Part shown: positions 1 through 6,102 of the stretch, piece by piece
Numbering within the stretch: position 1 is the stretch's first letter
Layout of the letters: the number at the start of each line of letters is the position of its first letter
Source of the DNA: Actinomycetes bacterium
GTDB lineage: Bacteria > Actinomycetota > Acidimicrobiia > Acidimicrobiales > CADCSY01
Direction of reading: 5' to 3'
Assembly: GCA_025464025.1 (NCBI GenBank)
Contig: JAODBP010000219.1
Span: forward strand, 1 to 8,718
Length of the DNA: 8,718 bases
Notes under the pieces: model-generated
Databases searched by the model: none
The model's input: only the letters and a program-made list of their open reading frames with translations
What the model was told of the DNA's origin: nothing
Made by a program: the position numbers and the translations under genes

Positions 1-318
1 CACTGGGTGCGCGACCGCCAGGAGTTCACGCTCGAGGAGGCGGTGAAGATGATCACGTTGGCGCCGGCGCTGGCGTGGGGCTTCACCGACCGCGGCCTGC
101 TGCGCCAGGGGATGAAGGCCGACGTCAACATCTTCGACCCGGCCACCGTGGGCCCGGCCGTGCCGACCCTCGTCAACGACCTGCCCGGCGGCGGCAAGCG
201 GCTCGAGCAGCGATCGCACGGGTTCCGGGCCACCCTGGTCAGCGGCGAGGTCACCGTCGACGACGGCAAGCCGACCGGCGCCACGCCCGGTCAGCTCATC
301 CGCAACCGCGTCGCCTGA
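1..318 (+). CDS. Amidohydrolase, D-aminoacylase-like, C-terminal fragment
   Basis: This is the last 105 residues of a gene that begins before the window; the frame is open from base 1 to a TGA at 316-318. The text reads as the C-terminal part of an amidohydrolase of the N-acyl-D-amino-acid deacylase group (Amidohydro_3-like). It has an E-E-A-V-K-M-I-T helix, then an 'APALAWGFTDRGLLRQGMKAD' type stretch followed by VNIFDP. In this superfamily that is where the chain leaves the metal-binding barrel and returns to the small beta-sandwich ('G.i..G..ADlvvfDp'). A later ATLVSGEVTVDDGKPTG strand pair is the usual closing piece of the sandwich. The metal ligands lie upstream of the window, so activity and substrate cannot be judged. 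Family members hydrolyse N-acyl amino acids or related amides. Family assignment is fairly secure; the exact substrate is unknown. The stop is 3 bp from the stop of the convergent lipoprotein gene. Confidence 0.85.
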   Translation, partial: HWVRDRQEFTLEEAVKMITLAPALAWGFTDRGLLRQGMKADVNIFDPATVGPAVPTLVNDLPGGGKRLEQRSHGFRATLVSGEVTVDDGKPTGATPGQLIRNRVA

Positions 319-321
319 GGC

Positions 322-549
322 TCAACCGCCGGTGGCGGCGGTGCTGGTCGTGGTGGCGATCGACGTCGAGGTGGTGTCGGTGGCCACCTCGCCGGGCGCG
401 GTCGACGTCGTGGTGTTGAACGTCACCGGCGGCAGCGTCGTGGAGGGCGCCGTGGTCGACGGGATGCCCGTCGCCTTCGGCGCGATGTCCTTGCTGCCGC
501 AGGCGGCAAGGGCGACGAGGAGCAGCAGGAGGGCGACGACTCGCTTCAT
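322..549 (-). CDS. Small Ser/Thr-rich lipoprotein
   Basis: A 75-residue protein with a clear type II (lipoprotein) signal peptide. M-K-R is followed by a run of Val/Leu/Ala and then the lipobox L14-A15-A16-C17, so Cys17 should be lipidated and become the mature N-terminus, anchored on the outer face of the cytoplasmic membrane. The mature part (about 58 residues) is almost entirely Thr, Ser, Ala, Pro and Val with no folded-domain motif. It looks like a flexible, possibly glycosylated, linker. The gene has an ATG start and a TGA stop. A TACGCT hexamer (minus strand, 559-564) lies 9 nt before the ATG, which would give a leader of only a few bases. The lipobox makes a real gene likely even though the rest is low-complexity. 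Function is unknown. Confidence 0.7.
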   Translation of the reverse strand: MKRVVALLLLLVALAACGSKDIAPKATGIPSTTAPSTTLPPVTFNTTTSTAPGEVATDTTSTSIATTTSTAATGG

Positions 550-558
550 GGGCCAGCG

Positions 559-564
559 AGCGTA
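559..564 (-). promoter_or_regulatory. Putative -10 element of lipoprotein gene
   Basis: TACGCT on the minus strand fits the actinobacterial -10 consensus TANNNT and ends 9 nt before the ATG at 549, implying a near-leaderless transcript. No Shine-Dalgarno sequence is visible. This rests on a six-base match only. Confidence 0.3.
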
Positions 565-596
565 GGGGACCGACCGGACACCTCCGCCAATCGAGC

Positions 597-606
597 GGTC
601 CGGACC
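597..606. repeat. 10-bp perfect palindrome in a divergent gap
   Basis: GGTCCGGACC is a perfect palindrome in the gap between the divergent lipoprotein and membrane-protein genes. A related CCGGAC half lies at 574-579. It may be an operator, but in DNA this GC-rich a 10-bp palindrome can arise by chance. Confidence 0.25.
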
Positions 607-618
607 TCACCGCCGCGG

Positions 619-870
619 GTGTGGCACGTTGGGTCGGTGGACGATCCGCTCCCGGTCTACGGCGCCGAGGACGAGCCGCCCGCGACGGTGGTCTCCGTGC
701 GCGAGGTCTTCGACCTGGTGTGGGAGATGCTGGTGCTCGGGATCGTCGTCGGCTTCCTCGCCGGCTCCGGGTCGAACTACCTGAAGCTGCTGATCGTCCC
801 GCTCGCCGTGCCGGTCTGGGTGATGCTCCGCCGCCTGTTCGCCATGCTGCGGCGGATCTTCAGCGCATGA
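619..870 (+). CDS. Small two-helix membrane protein, hypothetical
   Basis: The protein is 83 residues from the GTG at 619, or 77 from an in-frame GTG at 637. The second start gives a more natural N-terminus (M-D-D-P-L-P-V-Y), and neither start has a visible ribosome-binding site. The first 25-30 residues are acidic and polar. Two hydrophobic segments follow, at about residues 31-50 (V-W-E-M-L-V-L-G-I-V-V-G-F-L-A-G) and 55-70 (L-K-L-L-I-V-P-L-A-V-P-V-W-V-M-L). The tail is short and basic (R-R-L-F-A-M-L-R-R-I), so both termini are probably cytoplasmic. I recognise no family. Its last 11 bases overlap the 3' end of the convergent SnoaL-like gene. Real coding is supported by the coherent hydrophobic pattern. 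Confidence 0.55.
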   Translation: MWHVGSVDDPLPVYGAEDEPPATVVSVREVFDLVWEMLVLGIVVGFLAGSGSNYLKLLIVPLAVPVWVMLRRLFAMLRRIFSA

Positions 871-1243
871 ACACGGTCGAGGCCGTGCGGCGCCGGATCA
901 CCCAGCCATCACCCGATCGCACCGCCTCGTCGAGGTAGCGGATGCCGAGGTTCATGTCGGCCGGCCCGTCGGCGCCGAGCTGGTAGACGAGGGCGTAGGT
1001 GTCGAGGTGGGCGACGTCGCCATCGAGCTCGATGAGCGGGTCGCCGAGCACGTGCATCGAGATCGGGAACGGGCTGGGGCCGCGCATGGTGTCGAGCCAG
1101 CCGGCGAGGTCGAGCTCGCCCCGCGCCCCGATGATCACGGCGTCGGGGTGGAAGAGGGCGGCGAGGGCGTCGACGTCGCGCTCGTCGGCGGCCCGGGCGT
1201 AGCGCTGGCCCAGGGCCCGCAGTGCTTCGTGGTCTTCGCTCAT
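860..1243 (-). CDS. SnoaL-like (NTF2 fold) family protein
   Basis: A 127-residue protein with the cone-shaped alpha+beta SnoaL/NTF2 pattern. The N-terminal helix reads A-L-G-Q-R-Y-A-R-A-A-D-E-R-D-V-D-A-L-A-A-L-F, followed by H-P-D-A-V-I at about residues 32-37. Later strands include MHVLGDP and A-H-L-D-T-Y-A-L-V-Y, and the closing strand is D-G-W-V-I-R-R-R-T-A. This arrangement is typical of SnoaL_4-type proteins, which act as small isomerases, dehydratases or hydrolases, or have no known activity. The start is ATG at 1243, preceded by a good AGGAA Shine-Dalgarno (1251-1255, spacing 7 nt) that lies inside the end of the cyclase gene. Its ATG overlaps the cyclase TGA (TGATG), so the two are likely translationally coupled and share a pathway. 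It is the last gene of the minus-strand operon. The substrate is unknown. Confidence 0.82.
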   Translation of the reverse strand: MSEDHEALRALGQRYARAADERDVDALAALFHPDAVIIGARGELDLAGWLDTMRGPSPFPISMHVLGDPLIELDGDVAHLDTYALVYQLGADGPADMNLGIRYLDEAVRSGDGWVIRRRTASTVFMR

Positions 1244-2178
1244 CACAGGATTCCTAGCGGGTTCACCGGGCACCCGGTGCCACGCTCGATGCGGAGCGGG
1301 CCCATGGTGAAGAGGAACTCCCAGCGGCCGGCCTCGGCGCAGGCCTCGCTGATCGGGGAGAGCGCCATGTTGTCGATGAGGTGGAGCCCCATCCCGGTGA
1401 TCCCGATCTGGTGGACGGGGAACGGCCAGTCGGGCGTGCCCACGAACGGCATCGGATCGGAGATGCCGTCGCTGCCGAGCACGGCCACCTCCCGCTCCTG
1501 GAGCCAGGGGAGGCACTCGGCGTGCAGGCCGCTGAAGCCGTCGAACCCACCCTTGGCGGCGCGGCGGGCGTCGCGCCCCCACGCGACGATGAGGACGTCG
1601 CCGGTCCCGACCGTCACGCCCTGGGCCGCCTCGGTGGCCTCGAGCTCGGCGACGGTCACGACCTGGCCGGCGTCGAAGAAGTCGATGCCGACGGCGCGGG
1701 GCACGTCGAGCAGCACGCCGCGCCCGACGACGCCGTCGGCCATCGACATGATCGTGTTCGACCGGGCGCCGGTGCTGCGCACGTCGGAGGCCGGGCGGCC
1801 GCCGAACATCTCGCCCCGCACGAACATGTGGGACAAGGCGTCGACGTGCGTCGTGAACAGGCCGTGGACGTCGAGGCCGATGTGGTCGCGGGCCGCCTCG
1901 TAGCCGGGGATGCCGTTGGAGTCGCGGGCGTCGCCCGAGGCGAGCATGTGGTGGTCGGCCGGGTTCGGGTTCTCGGGCGAGGGCTCGGTGCCGAGGTTGT
2001 GGGCCAGGCTGATGGCCCGGCCCGACCGCACCAACCCGGCCGCCGCCACCCGGTGGGCGTCGGTCAGGTGGTTGAGGGCGCCCCGCTCGTCGTCGGCCCC
2101 CCAACGCCCCCAGTTCTTGAGCTGCTCGTAGACGGCGTCGAGCTCGTCCTTCGTCGGAACGCTGTAATCAGACCCCAT
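1243..2178 (-). CDS. Cyclase family protein (metal-dependent hydrolase)
   Basis: A 311-residue protein of the cyclase/kynurenine formamidase-like superfamily (Pfam Cyclase). The hallmark metal-binding motif H-x-D-x3-H is present as H111-V-D113-A-L-S-H117, preceded by G-L-F-T-T as in family members. A second conserved block, G-L-H219-A-E221-C-L-P-W-L, matches the catalytic His/Glu region near the middle of the family. A VLGSDGISDPMP strand-loop and H256 follow. Members hydrolyse amides, lactones or cyclic compounds such as N-formylkynurenine or isatin. This long form (about 310 residues against about 210 in KynB) is common in actinobacteria and proteobacteria with undefined substrates. The start is the ATG at 2178, 9 bp after the TetR stop; no stronger start fits. 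It is the third gene of the SDR-TetR-cyclase-SnoaL operon and is coupled to the fourth. Family assignment is secure; the substrate is not. Confidence 0.9.
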   Translation of the reverse strand: MGSDYSVPTKDELDAVYEQLKNWGRWGADDERGALNHLTDAHRVAAAGLVRSGRAISLAHNLGTEPSPENPNPADHHMLASGDARDSNGIPGYEAARDHIGLDVHGLFTTHVDALSHMFVRGEMFGGRPASDVRSTGARSNTIMSMADGVVGRGVLLDVPRAVGIDFFDAGQVVTVAELEATEAAQGVTVGTGDVLIVAWGRDARRAAKGGFDGFSGLHAECLPWLQEREVAVLGSDGISDPMPFVGTPDWPFPVHQIGITGMGLHLIDNMALSPISEACAEAGRWEFLFTMGPLRIERGTGCPVNPLGIL

Positions 2179-2187
2179 TGACCCGCA

Positions 2188-2820
2188 TCATGGCATCGGC
2201 GCGGTCATGGCGCCCACCACCATGGCGATCAGGTTGTCGACGAACCGGTCGTCGCTGACGATCGGGTGCTCGCCCTCGACGTCGAGCAGCCGGGCCCGGT
2301 CGGCGGCGGCCCGGCCGATGAAGGAGATGGCGATCTCCTGGCGCTCGTCCCACAGGTCCTGGGGGAGGTCGGCGCCGGCCCGCTCGCGGATGAGCCGCCA
2401 GGCCTCGAAGCCGGCCGTCTGCTCCATGAGCTCGGCCATGTCGGGCGCCTCGGGCCGGGCCAGCCAGTGGGTGAGCTCGGCACCGATCTGGAGGTAGGCC
2501 CGTTCCCGCCAGCCCCGCTGGGCGAGCTCGGTGATGGGGCGGATGATCGCCTCGACGGCGGAGTGCACGTCGGTGTCGGGCAGCGCTCGGGCCACGGCGA
2601 GGAGCTCGATCCGGCGGTCGTGGATCGCCGGCACGTACTGGGCCAGCAGCGCCTTGAGCACCTCGTCGCGGTTGCCGAAGTGGTAGTGGACGGCCGAGGC
2701 GTTGCGCTGCCCGGCAGCCCGGACGATCTCGGCGATCGACACGTTGTCGATGCCGCGCTCGGCGAACAGGCGCGCCGCGGCGTCGAGGAGCTTGTCGCGG
2801 GTGGAGGTCTCGGCGGCCAT
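2188..2820 (-). CDS. TetR/AcrR family transcriptional regulator
   Basis: A 210-residue protein with a classic TetR N-terminal DNA-binding domain (residues about 7-55). T-R-D-K-L-L-D-A-A-A-R-L-F-A-E-R-G is helix 1, S-I-A-E-I-V-R-A-A-G is helix 2, and the recognition helix ends in A-V-H-Y-H-F-G-N-R-D-E-V-L. The 'YHFGNRDEV' text is close to the family signature. The rest, from about residue 60 to 210, is a helical ligand-binding and dimerisation domain with no distinctive match. As a local regulator it would repress its own operon and perhaps the divergent gene, with release by the pathway substrate. It sits second in the operon, 18 bp after the SDR stop and 9 bp before the cyclase. Palindromes at 3609-3621 and 2837-2846 are candidate operators. 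The start is ATG at 2820, with no clear ribosome-binding site. Confidence 0.92.
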   Translation of the reverse strand: MAAETSTRDKLLDAAARLFAERGIDNVSIAEIVRAAGQRNASAVHYHFGNRDEVLKALLAQYVPAIHDRRIELLAVARALPDTDVHSAVEAIIRPITELAQRGWRERAYLQIGAELTHWLARPEAPDMAELMEQTAGFEAWRLIRERAGADLPQDLWDERQEIAISFIGRAAADRARLLDVEGEHPIVSDDRFVDNLIAMVVGAMTAPMP

Positions 2821-2836
2821 GGCTGCCCGCGACGCT

Positions 2837-2846
2837 ACCTAGAGGT
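2837..2846. repeat. 10-bp interrupted palindrome before the TetR gene
   Basis: ACCT-AG-AGGT spans the SDR stop codon, 17 bp upstream of the TetR ATG. It begins with the same ACCTAG hexamer as the palindrome at 3608-3615, so it is a possible second, autoregulatory TetR site. The arms are only 4 bp. Confidence 0.25.
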
Positions 2847-3600
2847 GGGACTGGCCACCGTCGACCATGAGGGTGTGGCCGGTCGTGTAGGCCGCGGCGT
2901 CGCTGGCCAGGAAGACGGCGGCGGCCCCGACGTCGAGCTCGCAGTCACCGATCCGGCCCACGCTCGTGCTGCCCACGGCCATGTCGGCCATGCCGGGGTT
3001 GTCGTCCGACCACTTCGACCAGCTCGGCGAGTTGGCGTAGGGGCAGATGGCGTTGGCCGTGATGCCGTGCTTGCCCCACTCGTGGGACGCGACCCGCGTG
3101 ATGGCTCGCACGCCCTCCTTCACCGGGGCGTAGACGCCGTAGCCGGCGGCGCCGTTGATGCCGGCGCCGGAGCCGAAGTTGATGATGCGGCCGTGGCCGC
3201 TGGCCTTCAGGTGGGGGAAGGCGGCCTGCATGAACGTGGTCACGCCGATGAGCCCGCTGTGGAGCATGTCCTGCATGACCTCGACGGTGCAGTCCTCGAG
3301 GGGCTCGACCTTGAACGGGGCGATGGCGGCGTTGACCAGGATGTCGATGCCCCCGAACCGCTCGACGGTGGCGGCCACCACGGCGGCGATCTGGTCGGTG
3401 TCCCGCACGTCGCAGGCCAGGCCCAGCGATCCCGCGCCCCGCTCGGCCACCTCGTCGGCCACCGCCTTGGCCTTGTGCTCCTTCAGCTCGGCGATCACCA
3501 CGTTGGCCCCGGCGCTGGCCATGGCGAGGGCCACGCCCCGGCCGATGCCCTGCCCGCCGCCGGCCACGATCGCCGTCCGTCCCCCCAACACGTCGCTCAT
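2839..3600 (-). CDS. SDR family NAD(P)-dependent oxidoreductase
   Basis: A 253-residue classical short-chain dehydrogenase/reductase, full length for the family. The Rossmann glycine motif is G14-G-G-Q-G18-I-G20, with Ala-Gly in place of the usual Thr-Gly. An acidic E38 at the end of strand 2 suggests NAD rather than NADP. D64-V follows strand 3. The usual N-N-A-G is N90-A-A. Catalytic Ser144, Tyr157 and Lys161 (Y-A-P-V-K) are in place. C-terminal V-D-G-G-Q is the standard closing motif. It should interconvert an alcohol and a carbonyl compound. It is the first gene of the operon, starting at the ATG at 3600 with a TAGGTT -10-like box 6 nt before it, so it may be leaderless. The block after the active site (I-C-P-Y-A-N-S-P) has Tyr where most SDRs have Gly. 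The substrate is not inferable. Confidence 0.93.
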   Translation of the reverse strand: MSDVLGGRTAIVAGGGQGIGRGVALAMASAGANVVIAELKEHKAKAVADEVAERGAGSLGLACDVRDTDQIAAVVAATVERFGGIDILVNAAIAPFKVEPLEDCTVEVMQDMLHSGLIGVTTFMQAAFPHLKASGHGRIINFGSGAGINGAAGYGVYAPVKEGVRAITRVASHEWGKHGITANAICPYANSPSWSKWSDDNPGMADMAVGSTSVGRIGDCELDVGAAAVFLASDAAAYTTGHTLMVDGGQSHL

Positions 3601-3606
3601 GCCGTG

Positions 3607-3612
3607 AACCTA
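3607..3612 (-). promoter_or_regulatory. Putative leaderless -10 element of the SDR operon
   Basis: TAGGTT on the minus strand fits TANNNT and stands exactly 6 nt before the ATG at 3600. That is the spacing expected when transcription starts at or beside the initiation codon. No Shine-Dalgarno sequence competes with it. It overlaps the palindrome at 3609-3621. Confidence 0.4.
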
Positions 3613-3621
3613 GGTGCTAGG
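3609..3621. promoter_or_regulatory. Palindromic candidate operator between divergent genes
   Basis: CCTAG-GTG-CTAGG has perfect 5-bp arms around a 3-bp centre, and it includes most of the 8-bp perfect palindrome ACCTAGGT (3608-3615). It fills the middle of the 30-bp gap between the SDR operon (-) and the LLM oxidoreductase (+), and overlaps the -10-like box of the SDR operon. A TetR dimer bound here would block both transcription units, and the TetR gene is the second gene of the operon. The site is short for TetR, so the assignment is inference. Confidence 0.4.
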
Positions 3622-3630
3622 CACGAGGGC

Positions 3631-4482
3631 ATGACGCTGTCGGGTACGGGTCTCTGGTCCTTCGAGCTGCGCCACCACGATCCCGGCGAGGTCGCTGATG
3701 CGGTGGCCGAGCTGGAGTCGCTCGGGTACACGGCGGTGTGGATCCCCGACATCGGGGGCGACGTGTTCACCCCGCTGGCCCACCTGCTGGCGAGCACGTC
3801 GACGATGACCGTCGCCACCGGCATCCTCAACGTCTGGATGCACACGGCGGCCGAGGTCGGCGAGTGGCGGGCCGGGCTGCCGGCCGACCAGCGCGACCGG
3901 TTCTTCCTCGGCATCGGGATCAGCCACGCCCCGCTCATCGACCCGCAGCCGGGCATGTCGTGGGAGAAGCCGCTGGCCACCACCCGCGCCTACCTCGATG
4001 CCCTCGACGCCGCCGGCGTGCCGGCCGACGCCCGCTGCATCGCCGCCCTCGGCCCGAAGATGCTCGAGCTGTCGCGCGACCGGTCGGCCGGTGCCCACCC
4101 CTACCTGGTGACGCCCGAGCACACGGCCATCGCGCGCGGCGTCCTCGGCGATGCCGGCCTCTACGTCGAGCAGGGCGTGGTCTTCGAGACCGATCCCGAC
4201 GTGGCCCGGGACCTCGCTCGCCAGGCGCTGGCCGGCTACGTGGGCCTCCCGAACTACGTGAACAACTGGCTCCGCCTCGGCTTCACCCAGGACGACGTCG
4301 ACACCAAGAGCGACCGGTTGGTCGATGCCCTCGTCGTGCACGGTGACGTCGATGCCATCGCGGCCCGGGTGCAGCAGCACCGCGACGCCGGCGCCGACCA
4401 CGTCTGCATCCAGGTGCTCAACGCCCCGGGCTCGCCCATGAACCGCACCGCCTGGCGGGAGCTCGCCCCCGCGCTGACGTAG
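3631..4482 (+). CDS. LLM-class F420-dependent oxidoreductase (MSMEG_4141-like)
   Basis: A 283-residue luciferase-like (TIM barrel) oxidoreductase. Segments in order: L-G-Y-T-A-V-W-I-P-D (about 31-40), T-V-A-T-G-I-L-N-V-W (60-69), F-L-G-I-G-I-S-H-A-P-L-I-D (92-104), A-L-G-P-K-M-L-E-L (139-147), A-H-P-Y-L-V-T-P-E-H-T (155-165) and L-P-N-Y-V-N-N-W-L-R-L-G-F (206-218). These match my memory of the 'probable F420-dependent oxidoreductase, MSMEG_4141 family' (TIGR03620). Members are predicted to transfer hydride between F420 and an organic substrate, and substrates are generally unknown. The ATG at 3631 has GAGGG only one base before it, too close to serve as a normal Shine-Dalgarno. An in-frame GTG at 3604 would add nine residues. 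Transcription may start at or near the ATG. It is divergent from the SDR operon and overlaps the polymerase start by one base (TAGTG). Confidence 0.9.
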   Translation: MTLSGTGLWSFELRHHDPGEVADAVAELESLGYTAVWIPDIGGDVFTPLAHLLASTSTMTVATGILNVWMHTAAEVGEWRAGLPADQRDRFFLGIGISHAPLIDPQPGMSWEKPLATTRAYLDALDAAGVPADARCIAALGPKMLELSRDRSAGAHPYLVTPEHTAIARGVLGDAGLYVEQGVVFETDPDVARDLARQALAGYVGLPNYVNNWLRLGFTQDDVDTKSDRLVDALVVHGDVDAIAARVQQHRDAGADHVCIQVLNAPGSPMNRTAWRELAPALT

Positions 4483-6101
4483 TGGAGCGCGGCGAGCTCG
4501 TCGCCGTGGCGGTGGGTGCCGGCGGCGTCGGCCTGGCCACCGATGAGCGCGCCTGGGCCGCGAGGATCGACGAGGTCGCCGAGCTGGAGGCGACGGTCCG
4601 GCCCCGGTGGGTGACGTGGACGGGCGAGACGGCTGTCGCACTCGTGCAGGCCGGCGTGCGGGTGGCCACGGCGTGGGACGTGGCCACCGTGCACCGCCTG
4701 CTGTTCGGCGGCTGGCGGGCCGAGCCGGCCCGGGCGTGGGCCCGGCTCCACGACCTGCCCACCGACGCGCTGCCGTCGGGGGTGCCCGACCTGTTCACCC
4801 AGGCCGACGACGACGGCTCGGCGCCGCTGCGGTCGGACGGTCACCTGAGCGCGCTGTGGCGGGCCGACACGCCGGACCGACTCGCCGAGTGGGCTCGCCT
4901 CGCCCTCCAGGCCGCCCGCCTCCAGCAGGTCCGGCTCGACCCGGGCCGGGCCAGCGCCACGGCCCGGTCGGAGTCGACGGCCGAGCTGCTGTGCGCCGAG
5001 CTCTCGGTCGACGGCCTGCCCGTCGACCGGGCCGCGGCCGAGGCCCACATCGCCGCACTGGTCGGCCCCCGCCCCCGGACCGACGCCGAGGCCGCCGAGC
5101 TGCGCGCCGTCCGTGATCGGGAGGTGCTCCGCCACGCCCCGCTCGGCGAGCACTTCGACCTGCGGAGCCCGGGCCAGGTGAAGTCGCTGCTGCGCAGCAT
5201 CGGCATCGAGGTGGCCGACACGCGGGCGTGGCGACTGGAGGAGCTGCGCGACCAGCACCCGCTGGTCGACGCGCTGCTGGCCTGGCGCAAGGCCGAGCGG
5301 GTCGAGACCACGTACGGCTATCGCTGGCTCGACGAGCACGTGGGCGCCGACGGCCGGCTGCGGGGCGGGTGGTCGAGCGCGGACGGCGCGGCGGGGCGGA
5401 TGACGGCGTCGGCCGGGCTCCACAACCTGCCCGGCGACATGCGGGCCTCGGTGATCGCCGAGGCTGGCCACGTGTTCGTGCGCGCCGACCTCGGGCAGAT
5501 CGAGCCCCGGGTGCTGGCTGCCGTCTCCGGCGACCCGCTCCTCGCCCGGGCCACGGTCGAGCCCGACCTCTACGCCCCGATCGCGGCCCAGCTCGACGTC
5601 GACCGGGCCACGGCCAAGGTCGCCGTGCTCGGCGCCATGTACGGCTCGACCACCGGTGACGGGGCCCGGGCCCTGCACCGGCTGCGGGCCGCCTATCCGG
5701 TGGCGATGACGTACCTCGACGAGGCCGACAAGGCGGCCCAGGTCGGGCGCGACCTGCGCACCTACGGCGGTCGGCTCGTGCGCATGCGGCTGGCCGACGA
5801 CCGCAACGGCGCGGCGGCCATGGGTCGCTACGGGCGCAACGCCATGGTGCAGGGCGCGGCGGCCGAGCTGTTCAAGGTGTGGGCCGTGACCGTCCGGGCC
5901 CGGGGCGGCGAGCTCGGCGCCCGCATCGTGCTGTGCCTCCACGACGAGCTGCTCGTGCACGCCCCGGCCGAGCACGGCGACGCGGTCGCTGCCCTCGTCG
6001 ACGACGCCCTCCAGGAGGCGGCCCACCGCTGGGCCCCCGACGCCTCGGTCCGCTTCGTCGCCGAGACCTCGATCATCCCGAGGTGGTCCGACGCGAAGTA
6101 A
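4482..6101 (+). CDS. Family A DNA polymerase lacking 5' nuclease domain
   Basis: A 539-residue protein whose C-terminal two-thirds is a DNA polymerase I catalytic domain. LHNLP (313-317) corresponds to LQNIP. Motif A is D336-L-G-Q-I-E341-P-R. The O helix is R375-x3-K379-x3-L383-G-x2-Y387-G. R449-x3-N453-x3-Q457-G follows, and motif C is H487-D488-E489. The two catalytic aspartates, the steric-gate Glu and the O-helix Arg/Lys are kept, so it should polymerise DNA. The 5' nuclease domain is absent. The N-terminal ~150 residues sit where the 3'-5' exonuclease lies in Pol I, but I see no D-x-E or Y-x3-D motif, so proofreading is doubtful. This resembles the short actinobacterial protein often annotated 'bifunctional 3'-5' exonuclease/DNA polymerase'. 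Unusual residues are Leu383 (Phe762 in E. coli), Leu337/Gly338 in motif A, and Cys485 two before the HDE (normally Gln). The GTG start overlaps the upstream TAG. A repair or translesion role is inference. Confidence 0.92.
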   Translation: MERGELVAVAVGAGGVGLATDERAWAARIDEVAELEATVRPRWVTWTGETAVALVQAGVRVATAWDVATVHRLLFGGWRAEPARAWARLHDLPTDALPSGVPDLFTQADDDGSAPLRSDGHLSALWRADTPDRLAEWARLALQAARLQQVRLDPGRASATARSESTAELLCAELSVDGLPVDRAAAEAHIAALVGPRPRTDAEAAELRAVRDREVLRHAPLGEHFDLRSPGQVKSLLRSIGIEVADTRAWRLEELRDQHPLVDALLAWRKAERVETTYGYRWLDEHVGADGRLRGGWSSADGAAGRMTASAGLHNLPGDMRASVIAEAGHVFVRADLGQIEPRVLAAVSGDPLLARATVEPDLYAPIAAQLDVDRATAKVAVLGAMYGSTTGDGARALHRLRAAYPVAMTYLDEADKAAQVGRDLRTYGGRLVRMRLADDRNGAAAMGRYGRNAMVQGAAAELFKVWAVTVRARGGELGARIVLCLHDELLVHAPAEHGDAVAALVDDALQEAAHRWAPDASVRFVAETSIIPRWSDAK

Positions 6102-6102
6102 T

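Noticed and set aside
1244..2104. Fusion of the SnoaL-like protein to a long N-terminal extension
   Set aside because: The frame is open upstream of 1243, but the extension is the antisense-like off-frame reading of the cyclase gene. The ATG at 1243 has a good Shine-Dalgarno and overlaps the cyclase stop.
2266..3630. Long plus-strand upstream extension of the LLM oxidoreductase frame
   Set aside because: The frame is open across the TetR and SDR genes but its translation is low-complexity Gly/Val/Asp/His text. Homology to the LLM family begins only near 3631.
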